The notes under the pieces: model-generated
Databases searched by the model: none
Told to the model about the DNA's origin: nothing
Seen by the model: only the letters and a program-made list of their open reading frames with translations
Program-made: the position numbers and the translations under genes
Shown: one piece after another, positions 25,761 to 37,801 of the stretch
How the letters are laid out: each line of letters opens with the position of its first letter
How positions within the stretch are numbered: position 1 is the stretch's first letter
Assembly: GCA_033060915.1 (NCBI GenBank)
Contig: CM065381.1
Coordinates: forward strand, 33,058,836 to 33,122,835
Direction of reading: 5' to 3'
Length of the DNA stretch: 64,000 nucleotides
Source of the DNA: Euryodendron excelsum
Taxonomy: Eukaryota; Streptophyta; Magnoliopsida; Ericales; Pentaphylacaceae

Positions 25761-26383
25761 GAATTTTGGAAGATGCAAGATCATGATATGCACAATGTAA
25801 TTTTAGGGTCGTGAACATACAAGGCTAAGGCTTCACCACATAATCAAGGGGGCCGGACCCACGTGGTCTCTGGTTAGACTAAAGGAAAGCCCCCAACACG
25901 GTGACTCTCCAATAGCCCAATCCTACACATGGACCGGGAATCCCCTTATTTCAAGCATGCAAAGAAAGGGGGAAAAAGAGATGGGGGATTAAAATAGAGA
26001 AAACCCAAGTGGGTTAGGAGAGAGAAGAGAGAGGGGGGAAGTGCAGAAATTTAAAGAGAGAGCCTACCGTATGTCTTGTTTATTTTGCGCGCCTTGCTTG
26101 TCTTCGATCTTCAGTCTTCGTCTTGATCTTCATCTTCAATCTTCAAGAGTTATCTTCAAGCTTTAGATTGCAGCTCTTCAAGTCTTCGAAGAAGGGTTGA
26201 CGGTTAGTGTAAGAGTGTATGGGGATGTATAGTAGTGTATATGAGGTTAGGGTTTGTGTATGGTGGCTAGGGTTTGGAAAACCTAAAGAGGCTAGGGTTT
26301 AGGAGATGCTCAAGCTCTGTATATCAAAATATATGATTTTTAGACTGAGTTGACGAACCCTTTTCACGTTGGAGGAGGCTCTG

Positions 26384-26391
26384 TATTTATA
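26384..26391 (-). promoter_or_regulatory. TATA box of LTR copy C
   Basis: TATAAATA on the minus strand, placed as in copies A and D relative to the LTR 5' end. Transcription would run leftward through the repeat field. Confidence 0.5.
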
Positions 26392-27306
26392 GAGGTTAGA
26401 CGACACTGGCGCCTGTTGCAGTGGCGCCAGGCCAAATTTTACACTGGCACCACTAGGAGTGGCGCCAGGCCATTTTTTGGCTTGGCACCACTACTAGTGG
26501 CGCCAGCCATTTAGGAAATGTTTAAGGTTGGCAAGCAACGTATCTTTGACTAGATTTGGGTGCCTGTACTAGTGACTACCATGCAATTTTTAGCCTAGCT
26601 TCACTAGGAGTGGCTTCGAAAAGTTCGGGAATGATTTGAAGGAGCCGGGAATGACCCAAAAGGCCAGAAAGGAGCAGGAACACTTAAAATAGTGTCCTGG
26701 AGGTATTTGACTTGAAAAATGAATTCGAGATGTGTCGGAAGGGTTGACCGGGCCTTTAGGGGCAAAACGGTCAATCGGACCGGGAAACTGCCGGGACAGA
26801 CTCGGACTGTCCCGGAAAAAGACCTGAGATCTGGAAACACTATTCAGAATGTTCTCAAAGGTTGCCGGTTTGATTCCCAGAGCCTGCGTGGTCGGAAAAG
26901 GAGACCGGCCTTCTAGGGGCAAAATGGTTATTTTGCATCGGGTTGGCCGGAACTGACTCGGAATGATCCGGAAAGGTGGAGGAAGGTCGGGAATACTATA
27001 AGAAATATTCTCAGAAGGTTACGGTTTGATACCCAAAGCCGGTGTGGTTCCCGGGGCGTTTGGATGCCTAGGGACAGAATGGTCATCTTGACCGGAACGT
27101 CTTGAAAAAGGTCCAAAGGGCAGTTTGGTCATTTTTCACCGAAGTGGGCTAACAAACACTGGTGTTGACCTAGGTTTTGAGTATTTCCGCCACTCTGACG
27201 GCGGTCGTCGTGACACAGGGGTTTGTTGGCAATTCCCTATATCGACCTATTTGTGAGTATTTCCGCTACTCTAACGGTTTTGTACGTATTTTCGCTACTC
27301 GAACTG

Positions 27307-27740
27307 TCTCGAGGAATAAACTGTCTCGAGAGAGAGATTGGAAAGGGGACTTATCGTCTCTGAGAAGACGTGCCTGGATTGGAATCGTCTCGAGGAATAA
27401 ACTATCTCGATAGAGGGATTGGAAAGAGGTCTTACCGTCTTCGAAAAGACGTGCCTGGATTGGAACCGTCTCGAGGAATAAACTGTCTCGAGAGAGGGAT
27501 TGGAAAAGGGACTTATCATCTCCGAAGAGACGTGCCTGGATTGGAACCGTCTCGAGGAATAAACTGTCTCGAGAGAGGGATTGAAAAGGGAACTTATCGT
27601 CTTCGAAAAGACGTGCATGGATTGGAACCGTCTCAAGGAATAAACTGTCTCGAGAGAGGGATTGGAAAGGGGTCTTACCGTCTTCGAGAAGACGTGCCTG
27701 AAGTGGAACCATCTCGAGGAATAAATTATCGAGAGAGAGG
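27307..27740. repeat. 81-bp minisatellite within LTR copy C
   Basis: The word CTCGAGGAATAAA (with changes) starts units at 27307, 27389, 27470, 27551, 27632 and 27713, giving periods of 82, 81, 81, 81 and 81 bp. Because 81 is a multiple of three, both strands stay open and give repetitive peptide frames, which are not genes. Confidence 0.93.
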
Positions 27741-27945
27741 GGTTGGAAAGGAAAGGACAATGCCCCCTAAGGGCATTTTGGTCATTTTGCCTCTATTTGG
27801 GCCTAGTGGGCCCGCGAAGCGATGGACAGACGGGATTTGGACTTAGAAAATCAATTTCGATTGGAATACGCCCACAATGACTTGAAAACAAGTTTGGATG
27901 GTGTGTAGACTGCCGAGCGGTCAAAAATGGGGTGCTTACAATATG

Positions 27946-29260
27946 GAGAAAGCATCAAAATGAATGTCTTGATCTTATTTATGGTTGCTTCAGCAACCTT
28001 AGGTACAAAGTCAAAAATTTATTTTATAGCATTTTTGTTATTGAAATGTTCTCATTTCTTTTTGGTGTTACAATGCTCTGACTATTTGTTATCTCTTCTA
28101 TAGTTGCTTTCTTGGATCTATGTCCAACACAGTAGTTTATTGCACATTTTGATTTCAAAGTTTGTTGCCTTAATTTCAAGCTACTATTCCTATTTTCCTA
28201 TTTTAGCATTCAAGTAAAATTTTTGAATATGCTTCATCTTGTAAAATGTGTATATGTATAACAGTTTAGATATTTGAAATTATTTTTTGTGTGAACAGTC
28301 GGATCGAAGAACCATCAAAATAAATCTCTTGATGCTATTTATCATTGCTTCAGGAATCTTAGGTAAGAAATCAAAAAATTATTTTATACGATTTTTGTTA
28401 TTCAAATATTCTGCTTTTTTTTTTTTTTTGTTCAAGTGTTGTGTAAATGTGAATATTGAAAGTATTTATATCAAGAGAACTTTACCAATAAAATAGCTTA
28501 TATTCTCACCTAAGCTTCCATAGTGTATTCTCATATTCTTCATTTTTCCTAATATTTTACATTGTCAATTTCTTCAGTTTTTTCCTTGCTTCAATTTCCA
28601 CTGCTTAGTACTATTCTCACTAAATTTTATTCAATGCTATCTACTTTTGTAAAATCTGTTTAGTTATTTAGATATTTGATAGTATTTTCTGTGTGAATAG
28701 TGGGATGAAAAAATCATCAAAATGAATCTCCTATCTTATTTATGATTTGATAGTACTTTACCTGTGAATAGTGCAATGGAAAATGCATCAAAATGAATGT
28801 CCTCATCTTATTTATCACTCCTTCAACAAGCCTACACACGAAATCAAAAATTTATTCTATAGCATTTTTGTTATTGAAATGTTCCCATTTCTTTTTTGTG
28901 TTCAAGTGCTCTAAGTATTTGTTATGTCTTCTATAGTTGCTTTCTTCAATCTTATATCACTCAATGCTTATGTCATGAACAGTAAATCCCATGCCTTGTT
29001 ATTTCTTTATGTATTTTTTTATTATTAGTGCTTTTGAATATAGTGTTCTCCATCCTACTCAAAATTTTAATTTTCCTTTGATCATTCATTCATTGCTTCA
29101 GCTCCCTCTAACTGTAACCAGTAATGGCTTTTGAACATCTTTAAAAAGTTGAACTCTTTGTTGTGCTCTGAGTATTTGTTATGTCTTCTATAGTTGCTTT
29201 CTTGGATCTTATATCACTCAAAGCTTATGTCATGAACAGTAAATCACATGCCTTGTCATT
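27946..29260. repeat. Irregular direct repeats downstream of the LTR
   Basis: The motif ATCAAAATGAATGTC followed by CTTATTTAT recurs near 27953, 28312 (variant), 28711 (short) and 28787. A second block, TATTTGTTATGTCTTCTATAG, recurs near 28085, 28914 and 29170, in the last two followed by TATCACTCAA and CATGAACAGTAAATC. These are rearranged copies of the same unit that the LTR interrupts. No coding sequence is seen. Confidence 0.7.
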
Positions 29261-30234
29261 TCTTTATGTATTTCTGATTATTACTACTTTTGAATATAGT
29301 GTTCTCCATGTTACTCAAAAATTTAATTTTCTTTTGATCATTTATTCATCGCTTCAGCTCGCTCTAACTGTAACCAATAATAATTTTTGAACGTCTTTCA
29401 AAAGTTGGACTCTTTGCTGCTTCAGTTATCAATAACGAGTTAGTCAGCATCATCTTCTCAAAAGTGTAGCAAAACATATTGCTAATCTTGTTTTTTATTA
29501 TTGCTCAAACAACTAAGTTGTCCAAAACATACAAATACTTCAATTTAGTATCAAGTATGTTGCTCTTTCTATCATACTTTTATTTCAGTATCATTTTAAT
29601 TCAAGATAATTATTTTTGTATCATTTTCCTCATCCATCTTATTAGAATAGGTTTAGCATTACTCACATTCTACCATTTACCAGTAATAGTCATTATCATG
29701 TAAATTCTTTTTCATCATTTCTATATCATTTATTTTCTCATCACTCACATCTATTAAAAAAAACTCTGTTAACTTGCTTCTGGATAGTATATCAGTTCCT
29801 AATATAAAGTAAAAAGCTTCAAATTTTTTCGACATGCTAAATTCATAATTGTCAAAATCAAATTTAAAATATATTGCTGCTAGTTATATATTACTTAAAC
29901 CAAATGATATTTTCTGCCTACTAAATATCTATAAGTTTCTTCCCTAATAAGAAAATCTATGTATCTTTTTAAAGTTATTCAATTTAAATTAATATTTCTT
30001 TTATTATTATTTAATTATTTCTTTTGTTAATTGGCAATGATGAAAATTCTTGGCCAAAAAAAGCCAACCGCGAACATATTCTACCTATTATCTAGAGAGG
30101 CAACTCAGAGGGTCATTGAGAAATATGATTACTTCATAATTTCTCTATAAACAACTGTTGATGCAGCCATAATAGTTGTAGAACTTTGCGCTTATCAAGT
30201 ACAAATCTGAGCCACTATATCCTATCCTACTATA
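29261..30234. other. Unassigned AT-rich sequence
   Basis: No gene, terminal repeat or RNA gene was recognised. Confidence 0.4.
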
Positions 30235-30520
30235 TATAAAGCACCAATGCAAAGAGTACTGTTCATTCGTCCTATGCGAATGGTCTGTTTTATTCTGGGT
30301 TATTTCACTTTGTTACACATTACCCATCATGACGATGGAGACAATGCAGCCAAATATCCAACAAAGCTGCATTCCCTTATTAACCTCCACACAAGAACCA
30401 TGCAGTCACAGCTATTATCAATGCATTACTTGAACAAAGAATCAAATAAGTATGTTCATCTTTGTCATTGCCCTGTTTGTCAAGTGTCTCTCACTAAATC
30501 AATCATTTTTTTTATTTTTA
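30235..30520 (+). mobile_element. Helitron-type 5' terminus, third copy, with internal inversion
   Basis: TCCTACTATATATAAAGCAC followed by GTACTGTTCATTCGTCC is a third Helitron-type 5' end. It matches the copy at 9141 for about 100 bp up to TTTGTTACACAT. It then continues with the reverse complement of the 9141 copy's next segment (9253-9332). The 3' end was not found. Confidence 0.55.
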
Positions 30521-30611
30521 CGTGATCTCAAGAAAAAATGGAAGAATATTGCAATATGCAAGTGATGTCCTAAAATTAAAGAAGCTATTTTGTTATTGTA
30601 TGGATATAAGG

Positions 30612-30802
30612 ATTTTTTTTTTTTTTTGATTTGGGGGGGGGGGGGGGGGGGGGGGGGATTTGAAGCAGTAAAAAATTCCTTGGACTGCTCACTCTATTCT
30701 GTAAAGAGGCTAATAATAGTAGTATCCAAAAAATAATAGTTTGATGCTTTAGGTTTGTTTCATATTCATTGTTTGGCCATTTGAGGGGCATCACCCCCCC
30801 CA

Positions 30803-30833
<31 letters not shown>

Positions 30834-30849
30834 AAAAAAAAAAAAAAAA
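30612..30849. repeat. Inverted homopolymer pair: T16-GATTT-G25 and C21-A26
   Basis: Runs of T (30612-30627) and G (30633-30657) face runs of C (30803-30823) and A (30824-30849) across about 145 bp of ordinary sequence. The two arms can pair as a hairpin, and the G and C runs can form quadruplex or i-motif structures. Run lengths from sequencing reads may be inexact. Confidence 0.9.
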
Positions 30850-30875
30850 GAAAATAATATCCAATTTAATAACAA

Positions 30876-32640
30876 AATATAATTATTAGGAAAAGAGTGG
30901 CAAATAAGTAGTGATTTTTAGAAAATGTGGCTATGCATCCTAGAATCTTAACCTGTGAAACATTTTCCTTTGTGGCTTTTATGCAATTACAATGATCGCT
31001 TGGTTGTTTCCATATATATATCTCAAGGATTACAGTCCATTTGAAATTGAAGGGATTTCTACTTCATGCAATTTTATACTTTCAACCATGACATTGTGGA
31101 CATACACAAAGAACGAATTGCTTTCTTTACTAAATGTCTATTTTGATCTATTAAAAACAATACAACACTACAACGAGAGGTGGCTATGAGTTTTAGAGCT
31201 ACATTGTGGAGCACGTTAATTTGGGTCATTTAATTTTGGCATTTTTTTCTCAACTATTAAGATTTGGATTTTGAGTTTAAATTTTTTTTTTGGGCCAGGA
31301 AAATAGCTTGGACGATCCATCGATTGTGGGTTTCCGGTTTGTTGTTCTTCTTCTTTTTGTTTCCAAGTAATAATTTCCTAATCTCATTTTGTGTGTAATT
31401 TTATTTTATTTTATAGTTAGTTTTCCCTTTTCATTTTCATTTAATGGTTGAAACATTTTTTCCCATTTCTTGTTTCAAAATTTCCTTTTTATGTTGATTG
31501 GATGTTTGTTTCTTCTGCTTGTATTATCTTTTCCCTCTTCCTCTCTTTGTTTTTGAATGTCTTCTTTTGTGTTTTTTTTTTTCAAAGAGGGATAGCTTTG
31601 ATCATTGGCTCATTTCAAATCTCTGGTTTTGTTGATGTTCTTCGAGGTATTTATTTTTCACTTTTGTCGTTTGCTATATATTGTTTCTAATTTCTAATTG
31701 TTTCTTAAGATCTATCTCTATCGTATGTGTAGTTTTCTTGGTGGTTTTCTATATTGCTCTCTTCTTTTTTTTTTTTTGTAAATTGTCATTTGTCTTTGAA
31801 ATTTGAGTTGTATGACTATATATATACATGCGGGTAAATATATGTATAGATATACAGACAAATTTGAGAATTTGTTACTATAACTTAAGTTATGGTAGAA
31901 TGCACTCTAGAAATTATTTGTTAAATAGCTTCAAAGAGTAGATTATCTAATTGGCTCATGTATTTATTTATTTATTAACCTAGGGAGATGTTTCATTAAA
32001 GATTCTTAAGCTTTGTGTATCTTAAGGAATTATAGATAAAAATTATTTGTTTTTGTATTGGAGAAATTTCTAGGAAGTCTGTTCTTCCTTAATTTGATTA
32101 TTCAATTCATCCTTTTTTTTAATTAATTCATAGGTAAGCCTATTGAAGCACTCATGATAAAATTTGCTTATCCTTTAATATTTCTCTTTCTCAGTGTCGA
32201 TTATGTACATGAAAGGTGATGAGTGTAAAAAATCATGTATGATAGTTTAATTTCTTTTCTTCTCATGGTTGCAATTATAATGTTTGGAAAGTTGGATACC
32301 ACAATGGTAGCTTGTGAGTATGGTCTTTCTTGCTTAATTTATTATGGAAATTGAGGAATGCGCAGAGGGTTTGCTAGTTAGTGTTTTTTTTACTTGAGAT
32401 TAGTATCTATTGTTCAAATTAGGTACTGTTTAACTAAGTCATTTATTGAAGTTGGTTGCTTGTGCTTTTGTGTAGGATGTCGATTGAGAGGATGTTGCAG
32501 AGGATGAATTCCAGATAGTCTGGAAAAAACTAACGTGGAGGATTCTATCAACAAAATCCTTCAAGAAAATGTTCAGTCCGCTGGATATTTATATAGAAGG
32601 GTCAGTACTGGGTAGTTTTTTTTTTTTTTTTTAGATATCA
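30876..32640. other. Unassigned AT-rich sequence
   Basis: No gene was recognised. Pyrimidine-rich stretches (31330-31780) look like intron or leader sequence. A short stretch at 32475-32605 looks exon-like in composition but has no recognisable protein. Confidence 0.35.
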
Positions 32641-32643
32641 ATT

Positions 32644-32648
<5 letters not shown>

Positions 32649-32701
<53 letters not shown>
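32649..32701. repeat. (TG)n(AG)n compound microsatellite
   Basis: About 13 TG units run directly into about 13 AG units, some 40 bp left of LTR copy D. Confidence 0.96.
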
Positions 32702-32704
<3 letters not shown>

Positions 32705-34480
32705 AACTAATTTAAGCCAGCAAAATTGTTCACATAATATAATTGTAAGCACCTCATTTTTGCCCATTCGACAATCTCCAGTCTGACCGGATTCGGTTTC
32801 TAACATCACAACACATGCAAGCTCAAGATGAGCCTTTTGATCTCTAATCCAACCAACCGATCGCTTCTTGGATCCACAAGGATCTGTTGGAGCCTTAAGC
32901 ACCATTATTCCAGGCAGCTTTCCGGACCAGGCGGTCCCAGAAACCAACGCCATCCAGGTAGCTTCTCAGGATCGGGCAATCTCGGGGACCAACACCTCAT
33001 CAAAATTCCAAACAGTTCACTTCTGGCACCTGCTCGCCCGCCAACATAGAATGTCTGTCATTTGATAGTTCTCAGAGACCGGGCGTTCTCGGAGACCAAC
33101 ACCACACTTTCAGGTAGCTTTCTGGGACCAGGCGTTCTCAGGAACCAACACCACCCTTACAGGTAGTTCTCTAAGACCAGGCATTCTTAGGGACCAACAC
33201 CACATAGGTAGCTTTCCGAGACTGGGTGGTCTCGGGAACCAACACCTAGGTCAACACCGGCGCCTGCTAGCCCGACTCGGTGAAAAATGACCAAATCCGC
33301 CCCTTGGGCCTCCAGGCACGTTTTGGGAAAGTTCAAAATCCCTCAAAATGATAAGTCCATCCTTCCAGAATGTTATCAAACCATCAGGCGTCGCCCGCAC
33401 GCCATTTGGTCCAAATCCGGTCCTATTTCGGCCCACTCCGGTCAAAATGACCGTTTTGCCCCCGAGCGCCTCGGCACGACACAAGCCCCGCTGAACAATA
33501 AAGGATTCTCTCAAACCATCCCTGAACAACCCCACACACTCAACGCAGCATACCAGACCATTCCTGACCATTTCTAGCCAACTCCGGTCAAAATGACCGT
33601 TTTGCCCCTAGAAGCCCAAAAATGCCCCGAAACAGCACCAGCCTTGGGAATTTTAGCAAAGGCTTTCACCACACACCTTTGTTTAACCCAAGGAACACCC
33701 TGCAACACTAAGCTCACACGACTCGATAAAAGTTCCCAGGAGCGTCTCATAGACGCTCCGCTTAAATTGTCTTTTCCCCCGATTCGCTGATTATAACGCA
33801 CCGTCAACCGACTTGAGGAATGCGTAAATCAGGAAATTTTCAAAAGCTCGTCCATGGATCTTTCCATCGATACGGCTCGATCAAGTAGATCACCTCTCGA
33901 AGCCCTCCATCGTACGGTGCGAAAACCATGACTTTCAGTAACCCCTGGAGCGTCTCGCAGACGCTCCGCCAAGGTTGACTTTTTTCCGGATTCCCTAATC
34001 AAAACGCACCGTCAAACGACTTAAGAAATGCGTAAATTTGAGAATTCCAGAAAGTATTTCCAGAGTACTTTCCATCAATACAGTCCAATCAAGTAGATCG
34101 CTTCTCGAAGGCCTCAATCACACGAAATGAAAACAACCACTTTCAAACACCCACGGAGCGTATAACAGACGCTCCGCGAAAGTGTCCTTTTTGGCACACT
34201 TCCCAAGACAATATCACTCACCTCCAAACGTAATTTAAACTTTTCACAAACATGAAAGTTCATCGGAAGCACTAGGAAAATATCCCGAGTGTGACCGGTT
34301 CCCCCGGAACCTTCCCGATTGACTCAATTATCAAAGGCAAAGTTTGGACGAATTTTTCCAGTGATGGAGCGTTTGCTACATGCGCTCAAATTTTGATCAA
34401 ATCGACCGACTTTCGATCAACGGTCGAGATTTAACCAGTACACAGGGTGCCACGTGTTATTCTAGCAATGGAACAGTACC

Positions 34481-34567
34481 TGCGCATATCCTACATGCGC
34501 AAGGCCAAATTTTGGCCGCGCGCATGTAGCACATGCGCAAGGTCTATTCTAGATTGCCTATAAATAG
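34481..34567 (+). promoter_or_regulatory. LTR copy D core promoter: palindrome cluster and TATA box
   Basis: TATAAATAG at 34559-34567 is preceded by TGCGCAT..CATGCGCA, GGCCAAATTTTGGCC and CGCATGTAGCACATGCG (34481-34540), three nested palindromic blocks. The same layout is present in copy A, so it is probably a bound control site. Confidence 0.6.
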
Positions 34568-35980
34568 AGGCCTCCCCCCTTGCATATTCCAAGTCTGAAA
34601 TTGATACGAAACTCTACTAAAATCACTCCAAAACCTCGAATCTCCATATATATTCTCCCCCTCCAACACTTAGGCTAGATTCTACTCCTCCTAAGCCTAT
34701 ACACTCCACATACAAAGTCTCATACACACTTATACACTCCACTCAAGCCTCTCAAGCCTTCTTAAAGTCACTTAAGCTCTAATCAAGACATCTATTGAAG
34801 ACTACAAGAGTGTTGAAGGCAAAAGGTGGTATCCTTTTTACATTTATACTCTCATCCACTCTTCTCTTCTCCCTCCTAGCCTACTTAGGCTATTCTCTAT
34901 TTTACTCCCCATCTTCAACCCCCCTTTCTTGCATGCTTGAGCCAAGAGGGCTCTTAGATCATGCCTAAAGGAAAGCAAGTGGGAGCTACCATGTAGGGAG
35001 ACCTCTCACTAGCCTACTTTAAGATGGCATGGTCTAAGAGCCCCTTGTTTATGTGGTGAAACCTAAAAGCCTTGTGTGTAAATCATGACCCCTTGCATAT
35101 TATTATTTTGATCATGTCTTGTATGCTTGGCTTCATTTTATTTTTATTGTCATATCCCACAATGCTTACGTTGCTCTTAATTTCATGACATTTCTAAGTT
35201 CTACATGTCCTTCAAAAATTGTTCCAAGAGTTGGCCCCTTGAAGTCTAGAATGAAACCTTAGGAGTCATGCCTTAGAAGGTCCCTCTCAACCCCCTAATT
35301 CATACTTTTGCATCATTGTATTTCAACTTGCATGAAAGTTGCTTTCAAACTCTCTAATATTCAAAGTTGGCATTCTCTCCAATTTAGTGGTTAAAAATGG
35401 CCCCCATGGAAACCTCTCTTCAGTGGTCTCCCTTTATATTGGCCATAAGAACCCTAAATTGTTAGAATGGTTCCCTTTCCTTTTCATGCTCGCCTAAGAA
35501 TGATGTTCAAACTCTTTGAATTCTATGGTTTTTATTCTCTTAAGTTTAGTGGTTGGAATGGCCCATGGAACCCTCTCTTGAGTGGTCTCTCATTTATTGG
35601 CCATATGAACCCTCTCTTGATGGAATGGTTTTCTTAAAAAATGGTTTTCAAAATCCTTCTCCAAAAATGATTTCAAAAATGTACTCTCTCCATCTTTGCA
35701 TAAAAAATGATCTTCTAAAAATCACTATCATTATGTTGAATTTTGACCCCTTATACTCTTGTCAAAATAATGGTTATAATGGTCATAAGGAAACCTTCCT
35801 TGGAATGGCCTCCAATCACCAACCATATAAACCATACTCTTGGCTAGAGCCAAAATTTTTATGGAAATGATCTTCATAAAGATTGCCAACCAAAGTCCAT
35901 TGCATATCATGTTTTGTTTTCAAAACTCTTTCCAAGAAGGCATCAAAACAATTTTCAAAATCATTCTTCCAATCCAACCC

Positions 35981-36250
35981 GAGGTTAACTTGACCCTAGT
36001 TGCCCAATCCTAGGTTAACTTGACCCTAGTTACCAAGCCCTAGGTTAACTTGACCATAGTTATCAAACCCTAGGTTAACTTGACCCTAGTTGTTCAATCC
36101 AAGGTCAACTTGACCCTAGTTGTCCAATCCTAGGTTAACTTGACCCTAATTATCAAACCCTAGGTTAACTTGACCCTAGTTGTCCAACCCTAGGTTAACT
36201 TGACCCTAGTTACCAAGCCCTAGGTTAACTTGACCCAAGTTCATTCACCT
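35981..36250. repeat. 30-bp minisatellite within LTR copy D
   Basis: Nine near-perfect 30-bp units contain TAGGTTAACTTGACCCTAGT, each unit starting 30 bp after the last (35981, 36011, and so on). They decay into looser AACCTTAGGTTAACC units up to about 36445. Copy B keeps a degraded version at 3780-3940. Confidence 0.93.
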
Positions 36251-37801
36251 TAGGTTAACCTAACCCTAAGTCATCCTAACCTTAGGTTAACCCTACCCTA
36301 GTTAGTTAACCCTAGGTCACCTTAACCTTAGGCTAACCTAACCCTAGTTAGTTAACCATAGGTCATCTTAACCTTAGGTTAACCTAACCTAAGTTAGTTA
36401 GCCATTGGGTTACCCCTAACTCTAGGCCAACTTAACCTAAGTTAATATACTTCAAGGTCCCAACTCTTGGACCCTTTTCTAAATGATCATTCAAATTTTC
36501 AAACTATTCTCATAGCTTATTTTCCAAAACCTTCTATTCTCTTGATTTCAAAAACCCAACTCCATACACTCTTCTAATGTTCCTACACTCCATCTTCAAG
36601 GCATTTCCAAAAATATTTTCAAAAGGTCACAAACCTAAGGTGTCCCTAGCCCTCTCATGGTTAGGGATCCCAAGAAAAAGTAATAAATCAAGAACAACCT
36701 CTAAGGTTGTCCATATTAGGGTTCCAAACTCTTGGCCATTCTCAAAAACCACTTTCAAAAATAAATTCATCAAAACATTCTAAAATCATACCTCCAAAGT
36801 TTTCAAAAACACTCTCAAACTCTCTTGAGTTATTCAAAGACATCTTCCAAAACTCTCTCATGTTGTTCCAAAAACATTTTCAAAAACACCCCACCATCCA
36901 ATTTTAAGTCAAAATTTCTAAGACCTCAAAGTGTCTTAAATTTTTCCAAAGACCTCAAAGTGTCTTAAACTTTTCCAAAGACCTCAAAGTGTTTTAAGCT
37001 CTTTCAAAGACCCAAAGTGTCTTCAAACCTTCCAAAGGCCCTAATGCGCCTATCTTCCATCGGGCTCTTGCCCGAACTACGAATGACCTGATTCTCACCA
37101 AATGGGATACGTAGGCAACCTAAAATGGTGCGGTCATAACTTTTATTTCAACCCCAATCCCTTTTTCAAAAATTTCAATCAATTCAAAGTTTTTATTCCA
37201 AACTCTTTCAAAACCTCCATTATTTTCAAACTTCTTCCAGGACTTGCGTCGTGCATTATTCATCCAAAAAGTGATGACTAAACCCCGTTTTCAAAAATTT
37301 TAAAGTGGACATTAAGTGGACAACGGTAACTAATTATTCTAGTGAGTGAACAAAGGGTGATTAGACATGTAGGTACCGAAAGGGCGGGATAAGGTGATGA
37401 TCTTAGGATACCTTCCCTACACGTAACCAACCCCTGAACCATAGATTTCTGTTTTCGAAAGACCAAAATGGAGTTATTTTCAAAAAATGGCTTAAACATT
37501 TCAAAAGGTTGCCAAACAACCTATTTTCTTAAAAACCCTCTCTTGAGGGAGTTTTCAAAATCTTTTCCAAAAATCCTAAGTTTAATCCTCGGATTAACAC
37601 TTAGTTTTAGGTGCCCTAACTCACCTTAATCAAGTTAGGTGGCGACTCCCATTTTTCTAAAAAGCCCTTGGTCAAATCAATTTTCAAACCTAGTCGCACT
37701 TGTCTTTCTAGAGGGATGAGTTCTAGTGACAAAGTTCCGTGCTTTTGGGTCTCCGAGCCGAAAGGACCTTGGACACCCCAAAACCGAGGCGTGACAATAA
37801 T

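Larger units (their letters stand above)
22941..27940 (-). mobile_element. Solo LTR copy C, 5000 bp, inserted in the Helitron repeat region
   Basis: On the plus strand it starts TGTCGCGCCCAG and ends GGGGTGCTTACA; minus-strand reading gives TGTAAGC..GGGCGCGACA, the same ends as copy D. Both flanks are ATATG (22936-22940, 27941-27945), a perfect 5-bp duplication. TATAAATA on the minus strand (26391-26384) gives orientation. Blocks shared with the other copies: GGAGTCGCCACCTAACTTGA (23092), GGTTGTTTAGCAACC (23224) and the GGTTACGTGTAGG block (23312). The middle (23500-25760) is a degenerate GGAAAGTTTTGAAATT-type repeat field, and the 5' part has an 81-bp minisatellite. There is no gag/pol, so it is read as a solo LTR. 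Confidence 0.88.
32744..37796 (+). mobile_element. Solo LTR copy D, 5053 bp, the most complete family member
   Basis: TGTAAGCACCTCATTTTTG at the 5' end and CCGAGGCGTGACA at the 3' end are flanked by a perfect ATAAT duplication (32739-32743, 37797-37801). Layout: about 1.8 kb of U3 with phrase-like GGACCAACACC repeats (32990-33250) and AGACGCTCCGC words; palindromes and a TATA box (34481-34567); a long leader-like stretch; a 30-bp minisatellite (35981-36250); and a conserved 3' block shared with copies A, B and C. It has no gag/pol, primer-binding site or second LTR, so a solo LTR is the simplest reading; a large non-autonomous element cannot be excluded without a full-length relative. The length recalls Ogre/Tat LTRs. 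Confidence 0.88.

Noticed and set aside
27266..27846. Long overlapping reading frames on both strands with repeated Arg/Ser/Leu peptides
   Set aside because: They are by-products of an 81-bp (27-codon) tandem repeat inside an LTR; there is no start context, domain or family match.
33251..33807. Overlapping reading frames in LTR copies A and D with similar peptides
   Set aside because: The similarity is nucleotide homology between two LTRs; frames are short, start mostly at GTG and include no retroelement domain.
35981..36250. Regular 30-bp repeats that look CRISPR-like or telomere-like (AACCCTAGG)
   Set aside because: The units abut with no unique spacers, the genome is a plant, and the array is an internal minisatellite of an LTR; the unit is not the TTTAGGG telomere repeat.
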